Numbered from the stretch's first letter, positions 24,179 to 45,033 are shown. The stretch: DNA of 64,000 bases from Desmodesmus armatus (GCA_007449985.2 VIIQ02000657.1:124001-188000); one strand, 5' to 3'. Program-made: numbers and translations. The notes: a model not told the origin generated them from the sequence alone.

Positions 24179-27100
24179 TCACATGAACCCATTTTGGCCC
24201 CTTTTCTGCTGCACCAATCGCATTCTGACAGCCAATTCCACCTCATCTGCAGCTGCAGCATATGGTTGCCTCTGCCTTGCTTGTATCTGCAGGACAGCCG
24301 ACAACCGCTTGGCTGCTTCTTGATAACTGCCATTCTGCATAACCTGCAACAGTGCAACACCACAGACATTCAGTGCCATGTTCAACCCTCACCACCCCAC
24401 GCCGCCACGCAACGCCCACGCTTGTCTATCTCATCCATACAACCACAGCAATCCAACCCTGCACTGGTGCAGAGCAATTTCAAAATGTATAATTTCTGGT
24501 GTATTGGTAGGTGCTACATGCGTGCAGCACAACCACCACACTGAACATGCACATGTGTGCAAAGCCTCGGTCATCCACAATGCCAAACTTCCTAAGGGGC
24601 TGGCGCTGCAAAGCTTGGTGAAAGGAAAGCCCTACCTGCTGAATCAAGCCCACTACATGCTGCCTGGTGTACTGCTGGTGGGCCGCTGCTCCAGACCGAT
24701 AAGCGGGTGCCTGCTGGCACATCACTGCAGCTCCCGCAGCTGCCAGCTTGGCCCCTGACTCTGCCTGCAGAGTTGGAACGACACACCACTCAGTAACCTA
24801 GGGTTCATGGTTTAGGCGTGCTTACTACCTAGTGCTTACTGCATGTATGCGCAAAGCCTAGCATATGCAGAGAGCAGTCAACAAAATGCATGCGAGGTGC
24901 TTTTTGAAGCCTGCTGTCCACTGCGTCACATCATGTGGCCATGTCACATGTAACACACATGACATGGGACATGTCCCTTGTGTCATAGCTGTGATTGTTA
25001 GCTGCATGCACCGACAGCCCAGAGGCTCTGCCAGCCTTGTGCCACTGCATCAGATACTTAGATCTCAGGCTTGAATGCAGACTGCGTATCCTCGAACCAG
25101 CAGACTTGCCATGGCGCCAGCACTCGCGCACGGTGCTCAAGGCGCTACCGGTCAAACACTCCCGCACTAGCCTGACTCAATATGCTGGATTGTCCCACTC
25201 AAACTGCCCGATCACCCAAATTACCCACCCAAACTACCCGAAAAACCCACCCAAAAAACCAGTCACTATCGAATGCCCACAGCACCCCCTCACCTGTTCA
25301 AACATAAAGGGGACCCCCACGACCGGCACCGCATGGAAGGCAGCCTCATACACGCTGTGGAGGCCACAGTGTGAGACGAACACTCGGGTGTTGGGATGGC
25401 CGAGCACATCATTGTAGTCCACCTGAGGGACAAGCATGGTGTTGCTGCCCAACGGCAACTCAGCCACAATCACACTCTTTGGAAGAGCCTGCGGCGCATA
25501 GTATGGTTGCTCGTCAATCGGGTTCAATGTCAGGGTTTCAATTGGGGTTTGTGGTTCAGGGAGTGAGCCTACGTAACACGCTGAACCCTTGGGGTGTCAC
25601 GCATATTGGTCAAACAGCACAGTGGGCAATTGCTTGATGCAGTTGGGCACATGCTGCTGAAGCCCCACCCAGGTGATGCCTATAAAGTGATACAGCTTTT
25701 GGGCGCACCGCATTCAGAGTTCTTATGTGACCTGCGTTGCTGTGTGCATGAACCATGCACATGCCCAGCATCAGGATAAGCGGCTTGAATAGGGTGTAGC
25801 CGGCAGACTGTAGGGTGGAGGGTGGTTTAGCACAGCCCCGCACCTGTGTGTTGATGTGCCACAAAACCCTCATTGGAGTCAGGGCAGCAAATGCAGCTGA
25901 GAGCTCTGCAGCATGCCACAGCACAGCACAGCACAGCACAGCACAGCACAGCACAGCACAGCACAGCACAGCACAGCACAGCACAGCACAGCACAGCACA
26001 GCACAGCACAGCACAGCACAGCACAGCACAGCACAGCACAGCACAGCACAGCACAGCACAGCACAGCACAGCACAGCACAGCACAGCACAGCACAGCACA
26101 GCACAGCACAGCACAGGGCATCGGCACGACAATATTTTCTTCTAGAAATTTCCATGCAGGTGATCGTCAGACTGAGCTGACAGCCAACATACAAACATCT
26201 ACACCCCTCATGGGTACGGTCCGATCAAGCCTCCTTGTTGCAACTGATCGCACTCCGAGTACATAGCCAGCCTTCAATAACGTACTGCGCCAGTACCTTG
26301 GTAATCTGTGAGGCTTAGCCAGCTGTTGAACTGGAAGCTGGTGCCAAAGGCTACCAGCACCAGACCACTGCGGGCCTGCTGCACAAACTCAGCAACCTGC
26401 AACTCCAAGCACACACGGCAGGGCACACCTCTCTGAAGTTTGCTCGCAAATGCATGCAAGCTAGACAGGCAGGCGGATGTGCGGGACGCCCAGGTTTGAT
26501 AGTCCATTGCAAAAACAGGAACGCAGTCACATCTCACACACACCGACTATCCTTGTCAGATGATTGCTAGCCAGCATGCATGTGCACGCATGCAGTCTCT
26601 CTGTCGACACTCACAGGTAGCCCGCACGTCAGTGGGGCCTGATGAAGTCTTGTCTACAGTACTTCTACGCTAGTAGCGCACCCATGCATCACACAGATGC
26701 CGCAGCTCGCTGTGAGACGACTTGCTTTGCAGCTGCAAGCATGCATGCCAGTGTGTGCAGGAATGCTGACAGCTATGCTGGCAGGGCTACACACCTCCGG
26801 TTGCTCTATGGCATGAGGAGCACGGGGTGTGCCTGGCCCCAGGAGCCTTTGGTTGGCCGCTAGGGGCCGGGGGTGCTCGATCAACCAGCTGCCCTGCGAT
26901 GTGCAAAGTGCAGCAGAGTGCCAATCGCCACATCACAGCAGCTGCACATCAGTGGGGACACAACATGGGCTGAGTTTCACTGACTCTCAGCTGACTGGCT
27001 TGTTGTCTGTTCTTTGACAGCTGTACCTGCCATGGTACTGGAGTAGCGCAACTCCAGGCTGCCAATCCCATTCCAGCGGCTGAGGCAAGCACCAAAAGGT

Positions 27101-29360
27101 AGTAAAAGTCAACCCCTGGTGTTGACTAATCCCCCTGCAAGCGCTCCTACTCAGCTGTGATAGGCTGTCTGCTGGAACGGCTGCTTGCTGGGAAGTTTGT
27201 CTGCTGAGAAGTCTGCTGAGAAATCTGCTGAAATTGTGCTGAGAAGTCTGCTGAGAATTCTGCTGAAAACTCTACTGAGGAGTTTTGCCTGCAACGGCTG
27301 CAAGCTGGGAAGTCCCACTGGCAACTCACCATGATGGCATTCAGCAGCACATCACACCGCTTGACACGGCGCCCAGCCAGAAACGACAGGCCGTCCACTA
27401 CAGGACAGTTGCTGGATGCTCTCGGCAGCTTGAGCCTGTCTCTTATGGCGCTCCAGGGTGTGGGTCTTAGCCCTGTCAGCACTGGCATAGCAGCCTGCTT
27501 GATCCACCAATTGGCTAGGTTCTGCAGGTAGCCTTGGGGAGTCCGTAGGTCGACTGGCTGTAAGGTAGAGCCGAACTGCGGGCAGCAAGTTGCGGGTATG
27601 TGATATGTGTAAGATACGGGCGTGTTTCAGCAGGTGTGCAGATCAGTTTGGAGCTGAGGCTCAGCTGGTCTTGCATTTGAGGGGTCTACACTACAGTGCC
27701 AATCTCCGATGAAGCCGCTTCAATGGTGCTGCCCTGTGTGTCACCCCCATGTAAGTTACTACAACGACTAGTACTACTGAACTGGGTCAGGGCCACGCCT
27801 GATCGCCATTCTGGAGCCACACCTGGTGCCAGGCTCATTGTGCAAGTTACAGCCTTCCTCCAATTCCTGGGTTGCCCCAAGTTGAGCTTGAAGCGGTTGC
27901 AAAATCAATAAGGGAGGTTGGGGGTTGGAGATTAGAGGCAGCCCCCCCCCCCCCCTGATACCCCTGGCACCCTTTCTGCAGCACGTGACTCAGGGGCAGC
28001 TGTACTACAGCTCCGGGCTGGAGACCAAAGCTTGTGTACCTGCCCCCCACCTGCGGTACGCTTGGCGGTCCAGACCAGAAGGTCATGCCACAGTCAATGT
28101 CCATCATGGGTATGTTCAGAGCGTGCGACAGCACACACCCACAGCTGTCAGTTGCGGTATCCGGCACTGGCATGCCAATCGCTGTCACGACGTCAGCACC
28201 AAAGCCCTGCATGGCCTGCAAGGCACCTCAGCACGGCACAGCACGGCACAGCACACCAGCTCTCTGATGGCATCAGAGTAACGTCAATCTTCACAACACC
28301 AACAATATTAGCAACAGCAACAAGCCAGGCAGTTGGCACTGCTGACGACATGCATAGCAGCAGGAGTGAGCAGGGCTGGGCTCGTGCTGGCCCTGCAAAC
28401 CTCAAGGATGCTGCTCAGCGTACCTTGAAGGTGCTGCTGTCTTCCAGCAGTAGGGCACAGGGTTCAGCCACCACATCCTGGATCACCACCTCGAGCTCAA
28501 GCCCTGCTGTGAGGGTCCGTGGGAAGTGTGGCACTACAGCAAGGCAGGAGTTAACAAGACCAGGACAAAGCAACCAAGACATTTGTTGATAAAAGGTGAG
28601 TTGTGCCTTGCACACGGACTGCCGTGGGCTACAGCCTGTGATGTGGATGTTGGAGATTTCCAGGTGTGTTGCCCCTATCAGCAGTCTTCAGGACAGTCTT
28701 GCTATGCACTTGCATGGTTCAATCATATGCAACAGCATAGCATGCAACAGGGCCGCGAAGCTGGGGCATACCTGCAAATCTTTGTGGCGTGACTTGTCCA
28801 GGCTTCACTTGCTTGCCTACATGCTTGCGGCCTTGTGCAGCTGCTGCCAGATCGACTTCCAGGTAGCGCAGTGACTCAGCGCTTGAGTTACTGCTGTGTC
28901 GAGCCGCCGCCTGCTTGAAAAACTGCATGTGTGCTGACGCACCCACAACCAGCACTTCATGGCCCCTGGGCAAAGGCGAGGATTGTGGATCAGATCCCAC
29001 ATGTTGTGTTGTACAGATCCAATGCACCTATGTCGGTCATACATTGATTAACCTACTTCCTTCTTTCGTCAACTTGGATTTTCACGTCAAGACAGTGTCC
29101 CCGGACATGCAGTGCAAACTTTGAAAGGGGTCCAGCACCTTCAAATTGTGCCAGAAAGCGCACCTGGCTTTGAGCTCTGCTAGCACTGCCATCATATCCA
29201 TGGTAGGTGATGTTGGCAACAAAGGCACTGCTAGGACTCTCAAATTGCGGTCGCAGCTACCCGCGGACGCTGCTGCCAAGTCTGCTGCCTGATACAGCAG
29301 TAGCAGCAGCGTTGCAATCAGACGCACCAACAGTGCACGCAGACTACTACCAGATCGCAT
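24179..29360 (-). CDS. UDP-glycosyltransferase (GT1 family)
   Basis: Transfers a sugar from a UDP-sugar to a small acceptor or lipid. Exons: 29360-29164, 28965-28772, 28533-28424, 28215-28051, 27575-27330, 26893-26795, 26396-26297, 25905-25844, 25488-25294, 24764-24636, 24343-24179; all phases agree; 553 residues. The N-terminus is a probable signal peptide (LLVRLIATLLLLLYQA), followed by VLAELKARGHEVLVVG, the usual start of the acceptor half. The C-terminal half has VLVAFGTS and the UGT signature HPNTRVFVSHCGLHSVYEA followed by HAVPVVGVPFMFEQ, which binds the UDP-sugar. The signature resembles the animal/ER type more than the plant PSPG box. No C-terminal membrane anchor is visible. Acceptor and sugar cannot be told. 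Intron 7 ends in a 200-bp pentamer array against the exon 8 acceptor. Confidence 0.92.
25917..26116. repeat. (CACAG)40 pentanucleotide array
   Basis: Forty uninterrupted CACAG units, exactly 200 bp. On the sense strand of the UGT gene it reads (CTGTG)40 and ends 11 bases upstream of the exon 8 3' splice site at 25906/25905. Open frames through it on both strands are repeat artefacts. Confidence 0.98.
27190..27290. repeat. Degenerate TCTGCTGAGAA minisatellite in UGT intron 5
   Basis: About eight units of GTCTGCTGAGAA / TTCTGCTGAAAA with 10-14 bp spacing, lying between exon 5 (ends 27330) and exon 6 of the UGT gene. Confidence 0.8.
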
Positions 29361-29919
29361 GGAGAACTTCAGGATATATGAGATTGTAATTGAAGCACCA
29401 TGCCAGTCCTGGGCGGCAGCTCAGGTGACAATGCGCCGTGTCGGACAAGATCTACGAAAGCCTTAAGGTTGACGATGTTGGTTGACAATGTTGAACGATT
29501 TTCCGTTGGCAAGATGTTGATATACCATTAGTAGTATGGTGAAGGTTGAAACCAGGTTTCCTTGCAGGTGGTGTAGGATTGGCAGTAGCTGAGCTAATGG
29601 CTGACTGGACGGCTGCAAGTACAGTCACCACCTGTACTGCAGTAAACTGGCCGTAACTCATTTGGCTACAACCATTCACCAAGCAGGCATCACAAGCAAG
29701 CATACATCGACAAAGCATTGGCAAAGCGAGTGCGATGGAACAGGTTCACCCTGGGGCCAATTGGCTGAGTGCAATCAGCTGATAGGATATACTACACTAC
29801 CTGGGCCGACAGGCACTTGCAAGCACCAAGCATAGGTTGTTCAGTTTCAATTTCTCTTCCTGATCTTACGTTTTGTTATAAAACAGCAGTCCAGCCAACG
29901 CCATGCATAACACAAAGCA
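29361..29919. other. Intergenic, UGT promoter side and GT77 3' flank
   Basis: The 559 bp between the GT77 stop and the UGT start. It must contain the GT77 3' UTR and UGT promoter, since both genes read leftward. No motif stands out. Confidence 0.45.
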
Positions 29920-37894
<7,975 letters not shown>

Positions 37895-38202
37895 GTTCTG
37901 GCATCATTACATCAGCGTCACTACGAACATCAAAATGAGTATTTGACAGCAGATTGCTTCTAAAAATTGAATGGTTGAGCGGCTCCTTTCGGCATCATGG
38001 TTTTTACTGCTGCACTACGGCAGTACTGTGCTGCTGCCTGTTTCTGAGCGCACACTAGCCTATTACGCGCCCATCCATTATCAGGTTGATGTAAACCAAC
38101 ATGCTTCTGGACACGCTGCCTGATCTGCAACCTAGCCACATGCTCGATATCATAGTTACGGATCCCAGTAAAAGGTCATCAGACAGAATTTGGCGAAAAC
38201 TT

Positions 38203-38840
38203 GGACAGCACATAGCTCTGCGGCCCTGCAGCCCAGGCCGCTGCAAATCCGCATGCGTGCTTTACATGTAAAAATGAAAGGTACTTTTTCGTGTTATCTC
38301 GATCCGTGTCTGCACCTGCAAATCCAAAATCTAGTTTGGAAGCACGCACTCATGTTGGCAATATCACAAGCTGGAAAGATGCATATGTTTGCCAAAAACA
38401 ACTTGCGACCGCGCTAGCGGTGCAGCTACAAGTACAGTACTGTCAGCAGGCAGGTCATCTTGCAGTAAGTTTGACAGCACATAGCTCTGCGGACCTGCAG
38501 CCCGGGCCGCTGCCAACCCGCATGCGTGCTTTACATGTGAAAATGAAATGTACATTTTCGTGTTATCTCGATCCGTGTCTGCACCTGGAAATCCAAAATA
38601 TAGTTTGCAAGCACGCACTCATGTTGGCGATATCAAAAGCTAATAAGATGCATATATTTGCCAAAAACAACTTGCGACCGCGCTAGTGGCGCAGCTACAA
38701 GTACAGTACTGTCAGCAGGCAGGTCATCTTGCAGTAAGTTTGACAGCACATAGCTCTGCGGACCTGCAGCCCGGGCCTCTGCTAATCCGCATGCGTGCTT
38801 TACATGTGAAAATGAAAGGTACATTTTCGCGTTATCTCAA
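38203..38840. repeat. 269-bp satellite, about 2.4 units
   Basis: ATAGCTCTGCGG occurs at 38212, 38481 and 38750, exactly 269 bp apart. Units share CGCATGCGTGCTTTACATGT, CGTGTTATCTCGATCCGTG and CTTGCGACCGCGCTAG. The third unit breaks off after CGCGTTATCTCAATCCGTG. Confidence 0.92.
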
Positions 38841-39827
38841 TCCGTGACTGCCATAGGCTCACAAGGAAATACAGGGTACGCAGACCTCACCTGCCTCTGA
38901 TCGTCCGCCAGTGGACAACAAAACATAATTCAACGTATACAGTATACATTCCCCACACGGGCGTCAGCAACAGCGTCTTTGGGGGCCCGGGCCAGGCAGG
39001 ATGCAGCAGCAGCAGCAGGCTGGCAGCCCAACGCCAACACCAATGAGTACGCAATCACAATCCAAAGTGCTGAAACGTAATAGAAATCATGTATTTATGA
39101 TTATGTATCAAGCTGCCGACAGGACTATCACAGGGGAACAAGAAGGTGTCCCCGGGGACCGCTGGGGGTGCTACGCCGATGCGACTGCAGGGGAGGGTTC
39201 CAAGATGGCTCAAGGCAGCACTGGAACCCTCTTAGGGAAAACGCAAAGTAGTCTGCAGCCAAAACCACAGGACAGCAGCAGGGCCAGGCAGAAGGCTGCA
39301 CAGAAGCAGCACCACACACAGGGGCTCAAGCAAGGAAAACACCCAAAAGTATAAAAAAAACTGATGGGGATCACTGGGATCCGTCGCCGTCCCTGGTTGA
39401 TCTTTGGACTATTGCTGCTCATCATCAGTATGTAAAAGTAGGGCTACTGGTGCACCAGAAGTTGTGGATTTCTATCACCGGTGAAGAGACTGTGTGTGGT
39501 GGCAGGGCTTGTGAACGTGGTGGTTGCTTGCAGGTGCTTGCAGGTACACATGAACACCTCGGTCCCTCTACTGGAGTCTAGAGTCGTCTGCAAACAGCGT
39601 AGCTGACAGCCAGAGCTCCCCTGGGTCGCAAATTTCTGCATGCTGGACATGAGCAGAACACCTTGATTGCAGCGCCTCGTGACCACACACCACGCTTGAC
39701 CCAAAACAGCACACCCACTGCCTGTCGAGGCTGCGTTTTGCTATAACCAACAGCTGCTGAGCAGTGACTGCCCACAGCACAATCTGCATGGGCATACATC
39801 GCGCCACATAGTGTGCATGTCACTCAC

Positions 39828-39929
39828 CAACAAAAGCACACAAGCAGGCGCATACATGGCCCTGAAAGCGCCGCCATCCCAAGCTGAACGCGCCAGCTGC
39901 AAGTTGCCGCAGCTTTGATACAAAGCGTC
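39828..39929 (-). other. Possible orphan exon
   Basis: A 34-codon open stretch (…LYQSCGNLQLARSAWDGGAF…) is framed by a good acceptor (TTTGTTTGCAG) and a good donor (GTGAGT) on the minus strand. A second acceptor-donor block with VFSEGRQQLAGLLMF lies upstream near 40051-40095. I could not connect them to a recognisable family or to a start and stop, so this may be a gene fragment or chance. Confidence 0.25.
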
Positions 39930-40447
39930 CTGCAAACAAAACCAGAAATCAACCACACTCCTGCCTACTGCGTGCTGCATGACAGTATCCAGTGCTTGAC
40001 CTAACCAACCAAACCAACGCAACAGATTGAAGTTTACGACGTCACCCAAACCCTGAACATCAGCAGTCCAGCCAGCTGTTGCCGTCCTTCAGAAAAGACC
40101 TGCGTACCAGGCATGCCGCCAGTAGCCCACACTCAGCAACGGCAGACCCACAGTCAAAGTGACCCTTTCTGCAACTACCAGGCTTCAGGACGTGCGCACA
40201 ATGCCACTCTGCTACACCAGCACTTCTCAAAAGGGGTGTGCCTCCCAACACCAACCTATGTCCCCTGCCTACAAGCTCTGTGCCGTGGACCACCAAAAAA
40301 CAAAAACCTACACCCAAGAGGACACGCACCATCAGGCACACACATCTCTGCAGACGCATCAGGCAAGCAGGCCATCCTCCCATTGTGATGCCTGCGCCTG
40401 CAGGATACGGTCGGAGGGTCCTGCAACCGTCCTGCAAATCACTGTGA

Positions 40448-40516
40448 CCCTGACAAGCTTGTCAGGGGTAGTGTGTATGTGGTGTTCCCTTAAGGGAGCA
40501 CCACATACACACTACC
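40448..40516. repeat. Two adjacent palindromes (20 bp and 50 bp)
   Basis: CCCTGACAAGCTTGTCAGGG (40448-40467) is a perfect 20-bp palindrome. It abuts a 50-bp palindrome, 40467-40516, with 18-bp perfect arms GGTAGTGTGTATGTGGTG and its complement around TTCCCTTAAGGGAG, one mismatch in all. Confidence 0.93.
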
Positions 40517-41528
40517 AAGGGGCTGCAAACGTAGCAAGGTCTAGGGTTCAACCAGGGTTTAGCTGGCTAACCCAAACCCAAGACCCCAGCACAAACACAA
40601 GCTATCTCACCAGGCACGGTGCTGCAGCACTGCAGCAGAGCAGGTGCTGCATTACCACCCTTGAACAGGCCACAAAGCTGCAGCTCCCAGCGCACACAGC
40701 AGTGTGATGGGGTGCAGGCCTAGCATCCGGGTAATGGAGTGCCTAGGTGGCTGGCACCAGCTGCGGCCATTGCAAACCACATGCAACGGTGACAAGCACA
40801 ACCCCACATGATCCATTCAACGGCCTCCCTATCTACTTTGTTGGTACACCCAGTCTAGCAAGTGCCCTTTGCTGCCTAGGCTGCACTACCCACACGCTTG
40901 AAAAAGCCACAAGCTGAGCCACTGGCCGAGTACCTCAGCTGGATACATGCAGGCAGCAGCAGTGCAAGCACAGCCTCTACAGCTACCTCCTAGATGCAAG
41001 CAGCATCACCGCACGAGACTATGACTGTACTTGCTCATGGGCACAACCTGCCAGTGCTGCTCCTGCTGCTGCTGTCCCTGCCATGACTGGCAGTGTGACT
41101 GCACCATAGCAGGCACGATGTTTTGTACAGGACACATGCGGGGCACCCGGTCAGCACTGTTTGAGTGCACCTGCTGTGCAATCAAGCTTCACAGGAAGCC
41201 CTCAACAACCACCTGCTTCCTGCCCCAATGTACCCTCGAAAACCTCCCATATCCCCCAAGCTCTTGTCGCTTCAGGAAAAGAAACATAGAGCAAGTGGTG
41301 AGGCACTTTGTTCACAAGATTTACTTTTGTAAGGCACAAGGGGGGCAGACCCTACCGGATGGCCACACACACAACAGCCGAGGCTGCCGGGAGCCCAAGG
41401 TCTAAGCCCAAGGTCTAAGGTCCTCACACCGATGACAGACGCCCAACACCTTTCTGAATCATTCACAGGACAAGCTTCTTCTGTGTGTAGCGCATGATCA
41501 TGAGGTTTAGAGTGTAGGGTTTACCCAA

Positions 41529-41553
41529 GGGCGACCCTAAACCCTAAACCATA
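41529..41553. repeat. Interstitial telomere-like tract
   Basis: CGACCCTAAACCCTAAACC contains about two units of CCCTAAA, complementary to TTTAGGG. It lies 11 bp beyond the MRS2 stop codon, between that stop and a duplicated copy of the last exon's end. The related GTTTAGAGTGTAGGGTTTAC is at 41504. Confidence 0.7.
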
Positions 41554-41563
41554 AACCTGTTGT

Positions 41564-44500
41564 TCACAGAATACGCTTCTTCTGTGTGTAGCGCATGATC
41601 ATGAGGAAGATGTAGAAGCAGCCCACCACGATGGATATTGTCACACCCCAGAAGCCACCAACACTCATCTCCAGGGTGCTCCGCATGTTCATGCCGAAGA
41701 TGCCTGGCAGGGCAAAGAGGGTGGGGGGGGGGGCAGGAACACCCTTAACACTATGTCAAGAATAGGAGATATACCTTCACTACCTTCACTAAAACAGCAA
41801 ACAAATTGGCCCCAGAAGCAGCTGTGCGGCAGAGAGAGTGCAGGGACAGAGCTGTACAGTGGACAACGACGGATGCTGATCCAGCAGACTCGGCAATCAC
41901 ATGCTTGACAGCAGAGGCTTGTGGCAGATGGAACCCACCTGCAATCATAGCGCCTAGTGCAGCTGCAAAGCTACCCATCGACAGCATCAGCTCCAGGCGG
42001 TTCACCTCATACCTGCGGGACAAACAGCGGTGCACGCGCAGAATAAAGCGGTAAGGAAGAGCAGCAAAGAAAAGATGAGGAACACGTTGACCAAATGAAC
42101 TTTTGAGGCTCCGCCTCCAACCCCCAGCCGTGGAGATTGTACAATGGCTGTGTGTGTGGCAAGCCGGTGGGAGTCGCCCTAGGCCCAGCTGCCCCGGCCC
42201 ACATATAACAAACAACAAAGCCACGCCGCCCACCTCCTTGCGCTGAGGCTGACCCCAATAAACTCCTCCAGGCCAATGAGACCCCCCCCCCCCGGGGCAG
42301 ATCCCTCCCTCCCCCCCTGGCCACAAAACCAACAAACAACAGAGCCGTGCTGCCCACCTCCTTGCACTAAGGCCGACCCCGATGGACTCCTGCAGGTCGC
42401 GTTTCCCCCCCCCCCCCCAAAAAAAGGGGCAAACCCCTTGCCCCCCCTTTGGACCAACAACAAAACAGGGCCATGCTACTGACCTCCTGGCGCTAAGGCT
42501 GACCCCAATGGACTCCTCCAGGTCACGAGCCCCCCTGACAAGCCCCTGCACCCCCAAAAGCCCCCCCCTGTGGTCTACCTAGTTCCTCCAGTCTGAAAAG
42601 CACCGCCCAGCAGTGAAAGAACCCACTTGTTGCCCCCCCCCTTCCCAACAAACACAAAACAGACAACAAACAAAATAGCCATGCCCACCTCCTTGCGCTG
42701 AGGCTGACCCCAATGGACTCCTCCAGGTCGCGCGCCCCCTCCAGCAGCCGCTCAGCCTCACTCTGGGTGGCTGACGAACGCTGAAGGTAGTACTCAAGAA
42801 GGTCCTCAACCTATACAATGGGACATGACATGTGGGCAATTCAGTCACTTCAATTTGTTTAGTTAGTTCAACTTGCCAAGCAGTTGGAACACCAATACAC
42901 TGAAGGTAGTACTCAAGAAGGTCCTCAACCTACACCACCATGGTGGCACAGAGAGGTCAGCAGGTGAAAAAAGCTTGAGTAGAAATCACGTAGTAGACCA
43001 AGATTGATCAACCCTTTTTGAGGCCTCACCGATCACTCGGCACACCAGCACACACTGGTTGATGTGGCACAGCATGTGCACATGATCATGTGAGAAGTGC
43101 CTGTGTGATTACGGAGAGCTCAGCAGCACATTGATGATTGGGGCTGTGCTGTGGTGATTGTATCAATTTATCTAGTCATTTTCCCATCTAGTCATTTTGC
43201 TTTGATGCAGCCCCCCTCACCTCCTCGAGCTCCTCCTCCTCTTCCTCCTGCTCAGCCAACTCCTCTAGGGCATCCTGCAGGGGGGACACACAGACATGCA
43301 CAACGGCCGTGTTGACGACAGTATGCAAGCCGCCTCTGGCTCGTGTTGTGGCTTTTTCTTTGTGCTCCTGGTGGGGTTCCTCCCTTGTGGCGTGATGCAT
43401 GATACAGACCTGCACACTGGGACAGTCCGCCACCCAACAGCTGCGTCTAAGCCAACTGAAAGCTCATACAAGGAGCAAACAGCTACTCCACAAACCTGGC
43501 GCTACACCACCCACTGCTGCTGTATCATCCCCTAGTACTGCAGAGACAAAATCTCTGGCAGAAAATTCACGGACACAGCTCACGGCATCAGCTGTGCTAT
43601 CGGCAACACACATCCTGTTGGTTTCAGTGCACCTGGGCATCTTGGAATTCCTCCTCTGGGTCACCCTCCCTGTCTCGGTCCCGGTCCCGCTCCCGGTCCC
43701 TCTCTCGCTCGGAGCGTGGCAAGCCGTCACGCTCACTCGTCATCCTGCAAGAGACGACACAGCATTTAGTCATAACAAGTAATGAGTGGCCTATGGCCAA
43801 GTCGGCTGGGCCCGTACAGCCGGAATTCTTGGTCATGGCTGGTTGGTTGGTGCTGGCCCTGTTGTGTATTGTTGCACGCTGGGGTTGCAGTTGTCAGCAC
43901 AGCATATGTGCTTGCTCCATTGCATTGCGTATTGGCTAACCAGATCCTGCTCCACTCCAACTAGTCTGTTCTGGACAACAGGTTACAGCACACACCACAG
44001 CATGCACGACACGTTTCCAAAACTTGTGCAAGTGACAGTATGTCGTTGTCCGGCGCGTAGCAGATGATCGGACGTAAGAACAGAGAAGATGTGTGTGTAA
44101 AAGCAACATGCCAGCGGATGCTGAGGTCGGAATCCGCAAGCTGGGTGACCGTTGCAGTCAGTGTGACTTGGGCACAGCAGCAGACAGACGGTAGAAAACA
44201 TATGCCTTTAAATTTCGCTCGGATTGTCAAAAAATGCGTGTGACCGGGACGGAGCTCAAAAATCGAGACAGGTGTGAGATAGTGTTGACCAGAATTTGGA
44301 AACCATGCGCGGTGCTCACAGCACCGACATCGGAACATAATAGACCGGTGTATCCTCGGTTCTGGAGAGGTCGGAAATCGACCGCTATAGGCAAAGCCCT
44401 TCGGGCCCAGCCAATAACAAATAACTTTAATATAATAATAACTATTTATCTTCAATGATAACTAATGAGATATTCAACTTATTGTAATAATAACTATGTT

Positions 44501-44999
44501 TTTACTAAAATTTGATGAAATATTGATAAATATTATCTGGTCATGGCACTGGGCCCTTCCTGGCATAAGGTGTCAGGCGTGTCTTACTGGTGAGGCTGTG
44601 CCGCCGGCCCCCGGCTGTTTGTCTGATTGCTGTGTGTGTAGCCAGCCTATGTCGCCCCGGCCCCGATGGTAACCCAATGTAGCACAGCATCAACAATGTC
44701 CACACACATGCTGCTGGTGTGCGATGACCATCAAGCTTGCTTGTATACCTGGGTAACAACAAAGCACAACCCCGTCTCTCAACCCCATCCTCACCTCCAC
44801 TCCTCCCGCTGAGGCTTGGCTTCCGCCCTGCCAGGCGCCGGCACCAGCACCCCTCCCGGCCCCCGCCTTAGCCCATGCCGCGCATACAGCTCCGCCAGCC
44901 GCTGCTGCCGAGCCGCCGCCGACGCACTGCTGCCGCCACTGCTGCCGCTGCTGCCGTCATAGCTGCCGAGTGACACCCGGCCGGGTGACCCAGGCGGAC

Positions 45000-45033
<34 letters not shown>

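Larger units (their letters stand above)
38841..41563. other. Intergenic spacer between GT77 and MRS2
   Basis: Apart from the possible exon, palindromes and telomere-like tract listed separately, I see no gene. Frames such as 39001-39354 plus begin with a CAG run and have no recognisable motif. Confidence 0.45.

Noticed and set aside
25815..26180. Open frames of repeated STAQH / AVLCC residues
   Set aside because: They are the five-frame readings of the (CACAG)40 array inside a UGT intron.
27960..28045. Read-through of UGT exon 4 into LQPGAVVQLPLSH
   Set aside because: The donor at 28050 in phase 0 joins cleanly to exon 5 (FGSTLQ…NLANWW), giving a better match to the UGT family.
41751..42557. 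268-codon minus frame containing several DLEESIG repeats
   Set aside because: It reads through introns 11 and 12 and the duplicated exon ends of MRS2; only its last part is a true exon.
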